A stretch of DNA of 64,000 bases from Saccharicrinis sp050589685 (lineage in GTDB: Bacteria > Bacteroidota > Bacteroidia > Bacteroidales > Marinilabiliaceae): positions 1 to 64,000 of the forward strand of contig NZ_JBNGOS010000020.1 of the NCBI RefSeq assembly GCF_050589685.1, in the 5' to 3' direction. The translations under genes and the position numbers were made by a program. The notes beneath the pieces are model-generated. The model was not told where the DNA came from. It saw nothing but the letters and a program-made list of their open reading frames with translations, and searched no databases. Position 1 is the stretch's first letter; each line of letters starts with the position of its first letter. This document shows, one piece after another, positions 26,201 through 35,495 of this stretch.

Positions 26201-29200
26201 TTACAGCTTCACCCATTTAACGGCATCGGCAATCACCACCCTTTTGGTTGTTTTGTCAGAGAGCTCTACAACGGCGTCCCCTTCCGAAAAATAATATTCT
26301 CCAAGAAAGGCCCAATCGGCGTCGTCCTGGTCAACAGGCACTTCTACCATGTCTTGGCCATCATCATGATATACGGTAAATGTATAAACTGCATCCTTCG
26401 GGTCTCGTCCGCGAAAGTTGCCCAGTCGTTGGGATGGGATCATCGCGTACAGGTTATATCTTCCTGTCTCTCCTAGTTTGGCTTTGAATTGGGCCACGGC
26501 GTTACCATCCCCAGCCTTTTTATAGGACACTGATTTAGTATATTCTCCAAAGGCCAAAGAATTTAACACGGGGGTCCATCTGGCCGGCGGTCGGAAAAAA
26601 GATAATGTTTTATATTCCGATCCGTTCTCCTCATTTTCTTCGTCCTGACTGGTCAATATCATCTCCTTTAAGGTTTTTCTACCGGATGTGTTCACCACGG
26701 AGAATCCCTCATTTTCGTTGTCTACGATTATCTCGTTGGGTTGAGTTAGTTTTATCTCCTTTTTTAACGGCGTTTTACCAACAAGAGCACTAAACCCGGC
26801 AGGTGCCTCTTCAAAATCGGCCATCGGGAAACGTACATCCGAAGGAACATTTTTTGAAAGGTATGTGTGAATAGACATCATACGCGGTGCATTATCCAAC
26901 ACGATACCGATTTGCACATTTTGACCTTTCTCAATCAGGTAAATTTCTTCAAAACTGGATGTCATTCCTCCTCGTCCTCCGCCGGGGCCACCGCCGCCGC
27001 GGTTACCGCCGCCGCCGCGACTACCTCCACCATCTCGTCCACTTCTACCTCCAAATAAGGAAGCTTTAACAATACCGTCGGTTTCACCTTGGTTTGCAAC
27101 CTCTATACTTACATAATATCTTTTCCTGTTTCCGTCCTTAAATTCATAAATCTGGCTTTCGCCAAATAAAAAGGAAGGTAACGCGATACTGGTTTCCGCA
27201 TCAATCGTGTTTTTTCCATGCTTATCGCCTGTAATCAGCTCATTTAGTATTCCCTGGTCGATCACCTTCATTTTATTTGCACCCAGAAGGCTATCGATGT
27301 AGGTGCTGAAGTTATCCACCCCCACTCTCGATTGGGCTATGGCAAACTGATTGTTTCCAACCGTTACAATAATATCGGCTATGCTAATTTCCAGGTCATC
27401 CTTATCCACCAGCTCCTTTAAACTTCCTTTATTCTTATTTAAAAACAAAATAGACTTGTCGGTAGAGCTCATCCTGCCAAAACGGCCACTGGAGCTGTGC
27501 ACACGATTTAGCATGTAGGACTCCAGACACATATTTAAAAAGGGCAAGTCGTTCTCGTTTAATGCATATACATAGTTATAATACAGCGGAAAAACAGAAT
27601 AGGCACTCCAACTATCCAGGGTTCGACCCACATTATTTTCGTTCCTGAAAAACCTTCGGCTCTGAACAGGCTGAGCAAAAGTATTACCAATCAGGTTCAT
27701 GAAAACATTGGTCTCCAATTCCTTATCCAATAATTCAAGATTATCTCTTTTTGCTCTTCGCTCCTCGTTCTGGAACCTGCTGGCCAGGTTAAAATCATTA
27801 ATTCCTGCTCCTACCTCGGGCACAAAAATCATTTCGGGATGGGTATTGTCGTTACTGATGGACCAACCTCTAAAATGTGCATAAAAATGCAATGGTACCT
27901 CTACAACTGACAATCTGTTATAAGGGTACCTTACGCCAAGTTTTCTTTCGTAGTCTTCTTTAATTTCGGTAATTAAGAATGGTAAAGTATCGCTTAGATT
28001 TTCGAAATACTTCTCAAAGAAAAAACCATCTTCACGAACCGAGACCGCGTAATTAACACTATCTACATCAATGGATTTAGTTATGTAATGCCCCGCAGCC
28101 AAACTAATTTTAGTATACGGCTTATCCCCTTTAAAATAAGTCCATCCGTCATTGTTTGTTTTGATTCCTTGCGAAATAAAATTTAGCCCGTTGGATGACT
28201 TCACCTTCATGTTATAAGTGAAGAATTTTTGTATTCTTAGCGCATTGCGTTCTGCCACAACCGGGTACCAATAACTCTCTTTAGTAAGTAATACATAATT
28301 GGAAGTAGAAAAACAGCTTTTTTTATCGGCTACCAATGGATCATAGCGATGCAAAGCATCTCGTTCCTCCCGGCTAATATCGAAATAGGCCAGTTTATCG
28401 TTAGGTGTTCCTTTAAATGATATACGAACAGGAAGCGATTCGGCAGATTTTAAATTATTGTTGATGTACAAAAGGTTTAATTCCTGAGTAAAACTCACCC
28501 GGCTCCCATTTAACAGAATCTCTTTCACCTTAAGTCCATTGTTGAAAAAGAATATTAACTGAGCGGGGAAATTTTCATTTTTTGAGGAAACCACATTGAA
28601 GCTAACACTACCAGTTAGATGATTCCCTTTATGCTCCATCACAATATCGTAGTCGGATATCTCATACCCTGCATTTATAGGGAGTTCTTTTTCGAGTTGG
28701 GCTTGACGTTGTATTTGTTTTTCATTATTAATTTTACCCCATAAGTAATAACTTATTCCGGAAAGAGCCATAAACATAATCAGCACAGCGGGAAGCACCA
28801 TGACCTTACTGCCCAATTTTGTTTGTGATAACCGAGGTAATTTATATATGGTCAATAAAATAAAAGCGATACCAATTAAGAAATATCCGCCTCTAATTAA
28901 AAGTAATTGGGTTACATTGGTAAAACCTACATACGATGAATATGCCAGGGGGGTATTAAAAGTGATAAAATCCCATACGCCAAAATGTTTTCCTTTTAAA
29001 TAAAAAATTGTGGTGGCGATATATCCCAGCACCAATATAAATGTAACGGACTGGTTCCTGACCAATTGCATTATAAAAAACGACAGTCCCAGAATAAATA
29101 CCAAGGTTGGAAATGAAATGATCAGGGGATACAACACATAGGTTAGCAAACTAAAACCGGCATCGGGGCTTATGAAATTCATAACGAAGGTGATGGCCAA

Positions 29201-29569
29201 TGCGACCAGATTAAGTCCGCCGAATACGGTCAGGATACCCAAAGTTTTACCTATAACATACTGAAAATTGGACATATTACGCACATAGATAACCTCTGTG
29301 GTATCCAGCTTTTTATCCCTACTTAAAAAATCGGCGGAAAGAAATACGGCAATAATAGCTTGTACGATATTTAATACCCACAGATTCATATAGGGCAAAC
29401 CACCTACCATCATCCTATCGGGCCAATTAGCCCTACCTATTTCTGTAGCAGCACCAATATTAAAGACTAATAATACGCCAATAGCAATAAGCGAGAATAT
29501 TCTGAAAAACCAGCTGCGCAATAATGTTTTAACTTCGAATCGGGCTACTGTAAATAAAGGGTTATACAT
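26201..29569 (-). CDS. ABC-2 permease fused to M1-peptidase-like and golvesin-type domains
   Basis: This 1122-aa protein has an N-terminal ABC-2 permease (about seven TM helices, residues 15-275). A periplasmic domain resembling M1 aminopeptidases follows (about 290-800). Next comes a Gly/Arg-rich linker (about 860-890: GGRSGRDGGGSRGG pattern) and a C-terminal golvesin/xly-like domain (about 1035-1122, ending AVKWVKL). The M1 zinc motif HExxH is missing: the expected position reads NVFMNLIGNTFAQP. The peptidase domain is therefore probably a binding module, not an enzyme. The partner ATPase lies 66 bases upstream in transcription order (29636-30535). Permease/M1 fusions are known in Bacteroidota; substrate unknown. 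Confidence 0.85.
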   Translation of the reverse strand: MYNPLFTVARFEVKTLLRSWFFRIFSLIAIGVLLVFNIGAATEIGRANWPDRMMVGGLPYMNLWVLNIVQAIIAVFLSADFLSRDKKLDTTEVIYVRNMSNFQYVIGKTLGILTVFGGLNLVALAITFVMNFISPDAGFSLLTYVLYPLIISFPTLVFILGLSFFIMQLVRNQSVTFILVLGYIATTIFYLKGKHFGVWDFITFNTPLAYSSYVGFTNVTQLLLIRGGYFLIGIAFILLTIYKLPRLSQTKLGSKVMVLPAVLIMFMALSGISYYLWGKINNEKQIQRQAQLEKELPINAGYEISDYDIVMEHKGNHLTGSVSFNVVSSKNENFPAQLIFFFNNGLKVKEILLNGSRVSFTQELNLLYINNNLKSAESLPVRISFKGTPNDKLAYFDISREERDALHRYDPLVADKKSCFSTSNYVLLTKESYWYPVVAERNALRIQKFFTYNMKVKSSNGLNFISQGIKTNNDGWTYFKGDKPYTKISLAAGHYITKSIDVDSVNYAVSVREDGFFFEKYFENLSDTLPFLITEIKEDYERKLGVRYPYNRLSVVEVPLHFYAHFRGWSISNDNTHPEMIFVPEVGAGINDFNLASRFQNEERRAKRDNLELLDKELETNVFMNLIGNTFAQPVQSRRFFRNENNVGRTLDSWSAYSVFPLYYNYVYALNENDLPFLNMCLESYMLNRVHSSSGRFGRMSSTDKSILFLNKNKGSLKELVDKDDLEISIADIIVTVGNNQFAIAQSRVGVDNFSTYIDSLLGANKMKVIDQGILNELITGDKHGKNTIDAETSIALPSFLFGESQIYEFKDGNRKRYYVSIEVANQGETDGIVKASLFGGRSGRDGGGSRGGGGNRGGGGPGGGRGGMTSSFEEIYLIEKGQNVQIGIVLDNAPRMMSIHTYLSKNVPSDVRFPMADFEEAPAGFSALVGKTPLKKEIKLTQPNEIIVDNENEGFSVVNTSGRKTLKEMILTSQDEENEENGSEYKTLSFFRPPARWTPVLNSLAFGEYTKSVSYKKAGDGNAVAQFKAKLGETGRYNLYAMIPSQRLGNFRGRDPKDAVYTFTVYHDDGQDMVEVPVDQDDADWAFLGEYYFSEGDAVVELSDKTTKRVVIADAVKWVKL

Positions 29570-29635
29570 TGATAATTACTTTTCCTCGGTTTATGATATT
29601 AGATTTTAATTTTAGGTCGGATTAAACTTATCTTT

Positions 29636-30535
29636 TTAAATATGTAAGATACTCTCCGGACTTGTCTCATATTCCATAAAATAAACATAAGCATGTTCCA
29701 GGTTCGGTTCAATGGACAGCCCGTTAAACCCGTTCGAATTTGGAGCAATTAATTCCACCTCATACCCGTTGGCATCGGGAATAGTTGTGATTACCGGATA
29801 TTTTTGTTTAAATTCTTCCATGAGGTCAAACCCCACATGTGTTCGCCAAACCTTTCCTCTCGACATTTCCAAAAACTCATTTGGGCTACCCGTAAAACCA
29901 ATTTTCCCTTCGTTGAGCAATGCCATCTGAGTACAAGTACTGGAAATATCTCCAACAATATGTGTAGATAAGACTATAATAACATCTTTCTGGCTTAAGT
30001 CGGCCAGTATATTCCTAAAACGGATGCGTTCTTCCGGGTCGAGTCCGGTGGTTGGTTCATCCACAATAACAATCTTGGGATCTCCGACAATGGCTTGTGC
30101 GATACCCAATCGCCGTTTCATACCCCCGGAAAGTTTATTGGCAAATCGGTTTCTGACCTCAAACAAACCTACCTGTTCCAGTAATTTCTCTACTTCGTCC
30201 CTTCTTTCTTTTCTGTTGTTGATACCTGCCAGGGAAGCGGCATAGTCTAAAAACTCGTAGGTTTTTAACTTGGCAAAAAAACGGAAATCCTGAGGTAAGT
30301 AGCCAATCATAGCCCGCACCTCTTTCCTGTATTTACTCAATGGTTTACCATTTACCATGATCTCGCCACTGGATGGCTTGAGTAAAGTAACCAGTATTTT
30401 CATTAAGGTAGACTTACCTGCTCCGTTAGGGCCCAACAAACCAAACATTCCCGAATCAATGTTTAGGTTAACATCAGTTAGTGCCTGATAATTATTTTTG
30501 TATACCTTGTTCAGGTTTTGAATAGAAATATCCAA
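29636..30535 (-). CDS. ABC transporter ATP-binding protein
   Basis: This 299-aa ATPase has Walker A GPNGAGKST (about 36-44), Q-loop GYLPQDFRFF, signature LSGGMKRR (about 138), Walker B IVIVDEPTTGLDP and switch STHIVGD. The C-terminal 70 residues are an accessory domain. MDISIQ begins at a TTG codon (30535); no better ATG lies nearby. It is paralogous to the ATPase domain of the RND fusion (shared GLDPxERIRFRN and SSTC/SSSC stretches) and most likely energises the permease/M1-like protein directly downstream. Confidence 0.9.
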   Translation of the reverse strand: MDISIQNLNKVYKNNYQALTDVNLNIDSGMFGLLGPNGAGKSTLMKILVTLLKPSSGEIMVNGKPLSKYRKEVRAMIGYLPQDFRFFAKLKTYEFLDYAASLAGINNRKERRDEVEKLLEQVGLFEVRNRFANKLSGGMKRRLGIAQAIVGDPKIVIVDEPTTGLDPEERIRFRNILADLSQKDVIIVLSTHIVGDISSTCTQMALLNEGKIGFTGSPNEFLEMSRGKVWRTHVGFDLMEEFKQKYPVITTIPDANGYEVELIAPNSNGFNGLSIEPNLEHAYVYFMEYETSPESILHI

Positions 30536-30658
30536 TGTGAAGAAGTTTAAGAATTAGAAGATTGCCACCAAATATATATAAAATGAAAGGATATAGTAGC
30601 ACTTTGGTTTTAAATTACTTTTATGAATATGTCAATTTGCCACACATTCACTAAATCG

Positions 30659-30694
30659 CTGCCGGAGTGCATCTGAAACAGAGCACTCCGGCAG
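30659..30694. promoter_or_regulatory. Perfect 12-bp hairpin between sensor module and ABC genes
   Basis: CTGCCGGAGTGC / GCACTCCGGCAG with a 12-base loop, 20 bases past the stop of the Spy-like gene. It lacks a T run in the minus-strand direction. It may therefore be an attenuator or a transcript-stability stem separating sigma/sensor genes from the transporter genes. Confidence 0.65.
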
Positions 30695-30713
30695 GAATAA
30701 AACCAAACCACTG

Positions 30714-31286
30714 TTATTCTTGAATGTCGATTTCTACATCAAATTCGGCATCTGCACCGCCCAATCTCTGACCTGGACGGCCTTGCCCTTTCATTCTCTT
30801 TTGAAAATCACCTTGACGCCCCTGACGTCCTTGACGCATTGCTTTACCAGGTCCGCCTCTGCGCCCTTTTGCGGCATGTGCGTCAAAAATAACCTTTTGC
30901 TCATCGGTTAACAAACTGCGTACTTTTTGTTTATTGGCAAAAAGTTTTTTGGCCACTTCTGTTTTGAGCTTACCTATCTCATCCAACAGCCTGTTGACCG
31001 CTTTGGTATCTACGTTATCGCCCGTTGAAGCAGCTTTTAGCTCAGCCATTTTAATACCTATCTCATTTTTTACAGGCGTCATATCCTTCATAAAGCTAAT
31101 TTTTAAAGCTTTTATTTCTTCCTTTTGGGCATCGGTTAAATTCAATCCGTTTTTAGGGCCAAATTCACCATGTCCTGCTTTACCTCTGCGACCATCCTGA
31201 TCACCGTAACCCCATGCGCTGCCAATTATTAATACGCCCATTAATGCAAACGCTGTCATCAACTTTACTCTTTTATTCGTTTTCAT
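30714..31286 (-). CDS. Spy/CpxP-like periplasmic protein
   Basis: This 190-aa protein has a signal peptide (MKTNKRVKLMTAFALMGVLIIG, cleaved near AWG) and a helical core. The core carries two LTxxQ motifs, LTDAQKEEIKALK (about 50) and LTDEQKVIFDAHAAKGRRG (about 125), the mark of Spy/CpxP/ZraP-type chaperones and metal sensors. The C-terminal third is a Gly/Arg/Gln-rich tail with an acidic end (FDVEIDIQE). It is probably a periplasmic partner of the anchored paralogue at 31465. Metal binding or chaperone function is inferred from the family. Confidence 0.8.
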   Translation of the reverse strand: MKTNKRVKLMTAFALMGVLIIGSAWGYGDQDGRRGKAGHGEFGPKNGLNLTDAQKEEIKALKISFMKDMTPVKNEIGIKMAELKAASTGDNVDTKAVNRLLDEIGKLKTEVAKKLFANKQKVRSLLTDEQKVIFDAHAAKGRRGGPGKAMRQGRQGRQGDFQKRMKGQGRPGQRLGGADAEFDVEIDIQE

Positions 31287-31464
31287 TGCTTTAAAATTTA
31301 ATTTTTTTTTTTTGTTTTTCGTAGTCTAATCTGGTTATCAGGCTTAAACATTACTTTTCCATTTTCATAAATGTTCCATTATGAATTAAACGAATACTTA
31401 TGCCATTGGATTAAATCAGAAACCAAACTAAGTTCCTACAAGACTATTACCTGATATTTCACTA

Positions 31465-32001
31465 TTATTCCCGACGCTCAGAGCTCTCACTACGTTTATT
31501 TTTGCCACGGGATTTTCCCGGTTCTTTAAATACATGCGAATGTTCCATGATTCTTATTATGAGCTTATCAAATATTTGTTTTTGCTCATCGTTACATATG
31601 CTGCGCATATTAACAAAGTGTTGCATGGTAAGCTGTTCCATCTCCAATTTATAAGATGCCATTTCCTTAAACAGAATTTCTCTGGATGCTGTATCGCCTG
31701 ATTCGCTAATGGTATTGACCAAACGCTTACGTATCGCGTTCATACTATCTTTAACTAGTTCCACATCCTTAAAATATGACTTTTTTAATTGTTCGAAGTC
31801 CTTTTGTTGCGCTGGAGTGAGTTTCAATCTTTCAGCAAAAAAACTCATTCCTCCATCGCCACTTCTTCGGCTGCGGCCTTTTTCGATTTGCTCCTTATTA
31901 TTTAGGTCGCGATGCCTTGGCGATTCCCACCAAATCCTCCACGAAAAAATATTGAGAACAACCAGGACAGCAATGATTATAATGTAATGTTTCTTCTCCA
32001 T
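31465..32001 (-). CDS. Membrane-anchored Spy/CnrX-like sensor candidate
   Basis: A 178-aa protein with an N-terminal uncleaved helix (residues 5-25) and a periplasmic helical domain containing LKLTPAQQKDFEQLK (about 60-74) and ICNDEQKQIFDKL. The His residues (TMQHFVNM, MEHSHVF) are potential ligands. It lies between a candidate anti-sigma and a soluble Spy-like gene. This order parallels CnrYXH, in which anchored CnrX senses Ni/Co and controls an anti-sigma. It ends nine bases before the start of the downstream-coordinate gene, so co-translation is likely. The metal-sensing role is inference. Confidence 0.7.
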   Translation of the reverse strand: MEKKHYIIIIAVLVVLNIFSWRIWWESPRHRDLNNKEQIEKGRSRRSGDGGMSFFAERLKLTPAQQKDFEQLKKSYFKDVELVKDSMNAIRKRLVNTISESGDTASREILFKEMASYKLEMEQLTMQHFVNMRSICNDEQKQIFDKLIIRIMEHSHVFKEPGKSRGKNKRSESSERRE

Positions 32002-32010
32002 CTAAAGTAA

Positions 32011-32349
32011 TTAATTGTCAGTTATGATATCATCGGTTAAAATGAAATCACTGTTCCAGGCAACATAATCGTTAACAGCTAACTCCATATTGTTATTGTT
32101 CGAAGTTTCTGCAATTGAAGATCGATTGTACATGTAATAATTAACCATGTTTACAATAACCAATAAAACTAAAACCGGCCGTAATACCAACGATAACCTT
32201 GAAAACCAGACTTGTTTATCTTCCAACTGCTCAACTTTACCTATCACATTGGTGGTAAAAAAAGGAGACGTATTTACGTTTTCCCTTTTTACTCCGCTTT
32301 GCAATATTCGGTCAATCTCATGATCTATTTTTTTATCCAGCTTCTTCAT
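32011..32349 (-). CDS. One-TM anti-sigma-factor candidate
   Basis: A 112-aa protein with a charged N-terminal cytosolic part (MKKLDKKIDHEIDRILQSG), one hydrophobic helix at about residues 60-82 (LVLRPVLVLLVIVNMVNYYMY) and a short acidic periplasmic tail (ILTDDIITDN). It starts 54 bases after the ECF sigma stop (ATG 32349; a TTG at 32379 is possible). Position and topology match small anti-sigma proteins such as CnrY. No zinc-binding anti-sigma domain is visible, so the role rests on context. Confidence 0.6.
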   Translation of the reverse strand: MKKLDKKIDHEIDRILQSGVKRENVNTSPFFTTNVIGKVEQLEDKQVWFSRLSLVLRPVLVLLVIVNMVNYYMYNRSSIAETSNNNNMELAVNDYVAWNSDFILTDDIITDN

Positions 32350-32402
32350 GTTCTTGCTCCTTTCTTTGTTAGACGACAACTTAGTTTTATCCCCTCACTT
32401 TT

Positions 32403-32981
32403 TTACAAATATTCTTTAATTTGTTTTTCGAGTACCGATTTCAGTTTTTTGCGACCTCGCATAACCAATGATTCCACACTCTTTACCGAAGTATTCATTA
32501 TTTCGCTCACGGTTTGTTGATCCATTCCTTCAATCTGGGTCAATACGAAAGCTTCTTTTTGTCTGGCGGGCAACTTTGCAAGTCCGCTATACAACAATTC
32601 CTTTCTTTGATTTTGAATCATATCTTCGTCCGGATGCTCCATATCTCCTGCAGACCAATCATTATTTTTAAAATCCTCGATATATGATGTTAATCCTGCT
32701 CCCCTCTTTATTCTTTTTTGTTTACGAATATGATCCAGCGATTTATTGGAGGCAATCCGAAACACCCATGTTGATAAAGAAGAATCGCCTTTGAATTTTT
32801 TCAGCGATTTAAATACCTCCACAAATACTTCTTGTGATATGTCTTCGGCATCCGTTAAATTATTGGCATAGGAATAGCAGATATTAATAACCCGATCTTT
32901 AAATACGTTCACCAACGCTTCAAAGCTCCGGATATCACCCGCTAATATTTGACTTACAAGTTCTTGTTCTTGTTGCACCAT
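32403..32981 (-). CDS. ECF-type RNA polymerase sigma factor
   Basis: This 192-aa protein has sigma region 2 (about 20-90: FKDRVINICYSYANNLTDAEDISQEVFVEVF with the DAEDxxQEVF core) and region 4 (about 130-185: LPARQKEAFVLTQIEGMDQQTVSEIMNTSVKSVESLV). It is the first gene of the locus and shares it with the anti-sigma candidate and the Spy-like sensors. It should direct expression of the efflux operon in response to an envelope or metal signal. The start ATG at 32981 lies across a 291-bp divergent gap from the sensor kinase. Confidence 0.93.
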   Translation of the reverse strand: MVQQEQELVSQILAGDIRSFEALVNVFKDRVINICYSYANNLTDAEDISQEVFVEVFKSLKKFKGDSSLSTWVFRIASNKSLDHIRKQKRIKRGAGLTSYIEDFKNNDWSAGDMEHPDEDMIQNQRKELLYSGLAKLPARQKEAFVLTQIEGMDQQTVSEIMNTSVKSVESLVMRGRKKLKSVLEKQIKEYL

Positions 32982-33272
32982 ATGGTTCCAATGCTATTTA
33001 GGAGTTTAGACGACTTATCTGAAAATACCCCTCACCAAAATTAAAATAAAATCGACCATAAACTATAATTTGAAAAAGCCAACTTTCAGCTTTTTTTCTA
33101 TCTTTATTAAATCAATGGATCTTTAATTTTTTTTAACATAAGGCTTTGGACTGATTATATGTTACTTAATACCGATACAATGTCAAAATCGTCCATCTTA
33201 TTGCAATCATCTTGTTTTAACATTAACAACTATTGATACCTAAAACAACAACATATTTTATAGTTAAGTCAC

Positions 33273-35492
33273 ATGAAATTGTCCCTGTCAATCATTGCAT
33301 TACTCCTGTTATTTGTGGAGGCACGAGGAAAAGAAATCAAGGAAATTCTTTTACTCCAATCCTATCACACAGGTTATCAATGGACGGATGACATAACAAG
33401 AGGAGTAATGGACGGTATTGGGCCTAAGGATGAAACCCGTGTTTTTGTAGAATACATGGATTATAAACGTTTCCAGAACAAAGCTACCTTTTATGAACTT
33501 GAAAACCTGTATAAGTTTAAGTATTCGGAATTAGATATAGATGGTATAATATGTGCCGATAATTACGCATTTGAGTTTTTTCTGGAAAAGGGAGATAGTA
33601 TCTGGAATAAAAACATCCCTGTAACTGTTTGTGGAGTAAATAATATCGAATTATTCGAATACGATGCCGAAAGAATTAAAGGCGTCAAGGAAGATATAGA
33701 CGTTCGAAATACCTTAAACACTATTTTTCTTCTTCAACCCAATATTGATTCACTTATAATAATTTCCGACCAAACCCTCTCCGGTAAAATATTTCTGAAC
33801 CAGTTTTTAGACAGGCTGAAGAGGTATAACCAAAGAATCCCTTATCAGATTTTAGATGGAAGTAGTTACGAAGAGATTAGAGACACTCTTAAAAAAATCG
33901 TTCCGGACCATAAGGCCATCATACTTTTAAGTTTATATTCCAACAAATATCAAGTTCCCGTTGAGATGAAAGATGTTGGAAAAGAATTATTGGAGGATAT
34001 CAATATACCTATATACAGCTTTTGGAATTTTCTTCTGGGAGATTTTATCGTTGGAGGAAGCCTGATCTCTGGATATGATCAAGGTTATGAAGTCGCCAGT
34101 ATATTAAAAGAGAAAATAGAAAACCCGGACAAGCATTTTGAAGATCTGATAAACACAAAACACAATCTGACGTTTGATTTTAACCTGATAAAAAAATACC
34201 ATCTTAAATACACCAATTTACCGTCTCGGGCTATTTTCCTGAATAAGCATATCCCATTTTACGTAAGGTTTAAAAAGCAGTTGTTATATTTTCTAAGCAC
34301 CTTGATCGTCTTGATTGGTATCATTTTTTTGCTGATGACCAATATCATCAGAAGAAAAAATGTAGAATTAAAATTAATGGAGAGTGAAGAAAGGTTAGAA
34401 CTGGCTTTAAATGGTGCCAATGAAGGACTCTGGGATATTCAACTGAGATCAAAAAACATTGTATATAACAATAATTTTGCTACCCTTTTAGGTTATCCTT
34501 CCGCCAGTGAATTAAAAATTGGTATTACCAACTGGCGCCAACTATTTCGACCGGATGATATACCGCAAATAAAGGAGGCCTTGTTGCTTCATCTACATGG
34601 TGCCATACCTATTTTCAAGCTGGAAATACAGATGTATACCCAAAGCGGGACATTAAGGTATTTCTCTATCAATGGCAAGATTACCGAGCGCGACCTAAAT
34701 GATAAGCCTGTGCGAATCACGGGAATCATCATGGACATATCGGCCCAAAAAGAATTTGAAACCCGGCTAAAAATAGCAAAAGACAAAGCGGAGGAAAGTG
34801 ACCGCTTAAAATCTTCGTTCCTGGCCAATATGAGCCACGAGATACGAACACCGATGAACGCCATACTCGGCTTCTCTGATATTTTGATGTGTCAGGATTT
34901 GAATGCCGAAGAAAAAACAAGTTACCTTGCCCAAATAAAAAACAGTGGCGAAAACCTATTGCATATTATCAACGACATTGTTGATATTTCTAAGATTGAA
35001 TCGGGGCAGTTGATGATCCGAAAAGAGAAATTCGATCTCAACCATTTGTTAAATAACATACAGTTTGCAGGTAACGCCTTAATCAAAGCCAGAAACAAAC
35101 CTATATCGTTGATCATTGACAAAAATATCAAAGAAACACCCCACTATATATACTCTGATCCTTATAGGCTAGAGCAGATAATTTTAAATCTTGTTTCTAA
35201 CGCGGTAAAATTCACGCACGATGGAGGAATAGTGCTGAAATATGTAAATGGGGAAAACAACATGCTCACCATTAGCGTGTCTGATACCGGAGAAGGAATT
35301 ACGCCTGAAGATCAGTTAATAATCTTTGAACGCTTCAGACAAGCGGAAAAATCTTCAAAGAAACTCCTTTCGGGAACCGGCCTGGGATTATCCATTACAA
35401 AAAGTTTGGTTCACCTTTTGGGCGGAGAAATTTCTGTAGAATCAAAACCCAACCACGGATCTGTCTTTACCTTTACCATTCCTTCAGCGTAG
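33273..35492 (+). CDS. Sensor histidine kinase with periplasmic ABC-substrate-binding-like domain
   Basis: A 739-aa kinase. The signal region (1-20) is followed by a periplasmic domain of about 310 residues of the ABC_sub_bind type (ILLLQSYHTGYQWTDDI...). Then come one TM helix (about 335-358), a PAS domain (366-500) and HisKA with NMSHEIRTPMNAILGF (His about 520). The HATPase_c domain runs to the end (LVSNAVKF, GTGLGLSITKSLV). There is no receiver domain. It is transcribed divergently from the ECF operon, and no response regulator gene adjoins it, so the phosphate acceptor must be elsewhere. The ligand is unknown. Confidence 0.9.
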   Translation: MKLSLSIIALLLLFVEARGKEIKEILLLQSYHTGYQWTDDITRGVMDGIGPKDETRVFVEYMDYKRFQNKATFYELENLYKFKYSELDIDGIICADNYAFEFFLEKGDSIWNKNIPVTVCGVNNIELFEYDAERIKGVKEDIDVRNTLNTIFLLQPNIDSLIIISDQTLSGKIFLNQFLDRLKRYNQRIPYQILDGSSYEEIRDTLKKIVPDHKAIILLSLYSNKYQVPVEMKDVGKELLEDINIPIYSFWNFLLGDFIVGGSLISGYDQGYEVASILKEKIENPDKHFEDLINTKHNLTFDFNLIKKYHLKYTNLPSRAIFLNKHIPFYVRFKKQLLYFLSTLIVLIGIIFLLMTNIIRRKNVELKLMESEERLELALNGANEGLWDIQLRSKNIVYNNNFATLLGYPSASELKIGITNWRQLFRPDDIPQIKEALLLHLHGAIPIFKLEIQMYTQSGTLRYFSINGKITERDLNDKPVRITGIIMDISAQKEFETRLKIAKDKAEESDRLKSSFLANMSHEIRTPMNAILGFSDILMCQDLNAEEKTSYLAQIKNSGENLLHIINDIVDISKIESGQLMIRKEKFDLNHLLNNIQFAGNALIKARNKPISLIIDKNIKETPHYIYSDPYRLEQIILNLVSNAVKFTHDGGIVLKYVNGENNMLTISVSDTGEGITPEDQLIIFERFRQAEKSSKKLLSGTGLGLSITKSLVHLLGGEISVESKPNHGSVFTFTIPSA

Positions 35493-35495
35493 ACT

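Noticed and set aside
26860..27070. Plus-strand Ala/Ser/Thr-rich frames
   Set aside because: Antisense shadow of the Gly/Arg-rich linker in the permease/M1-like protein.
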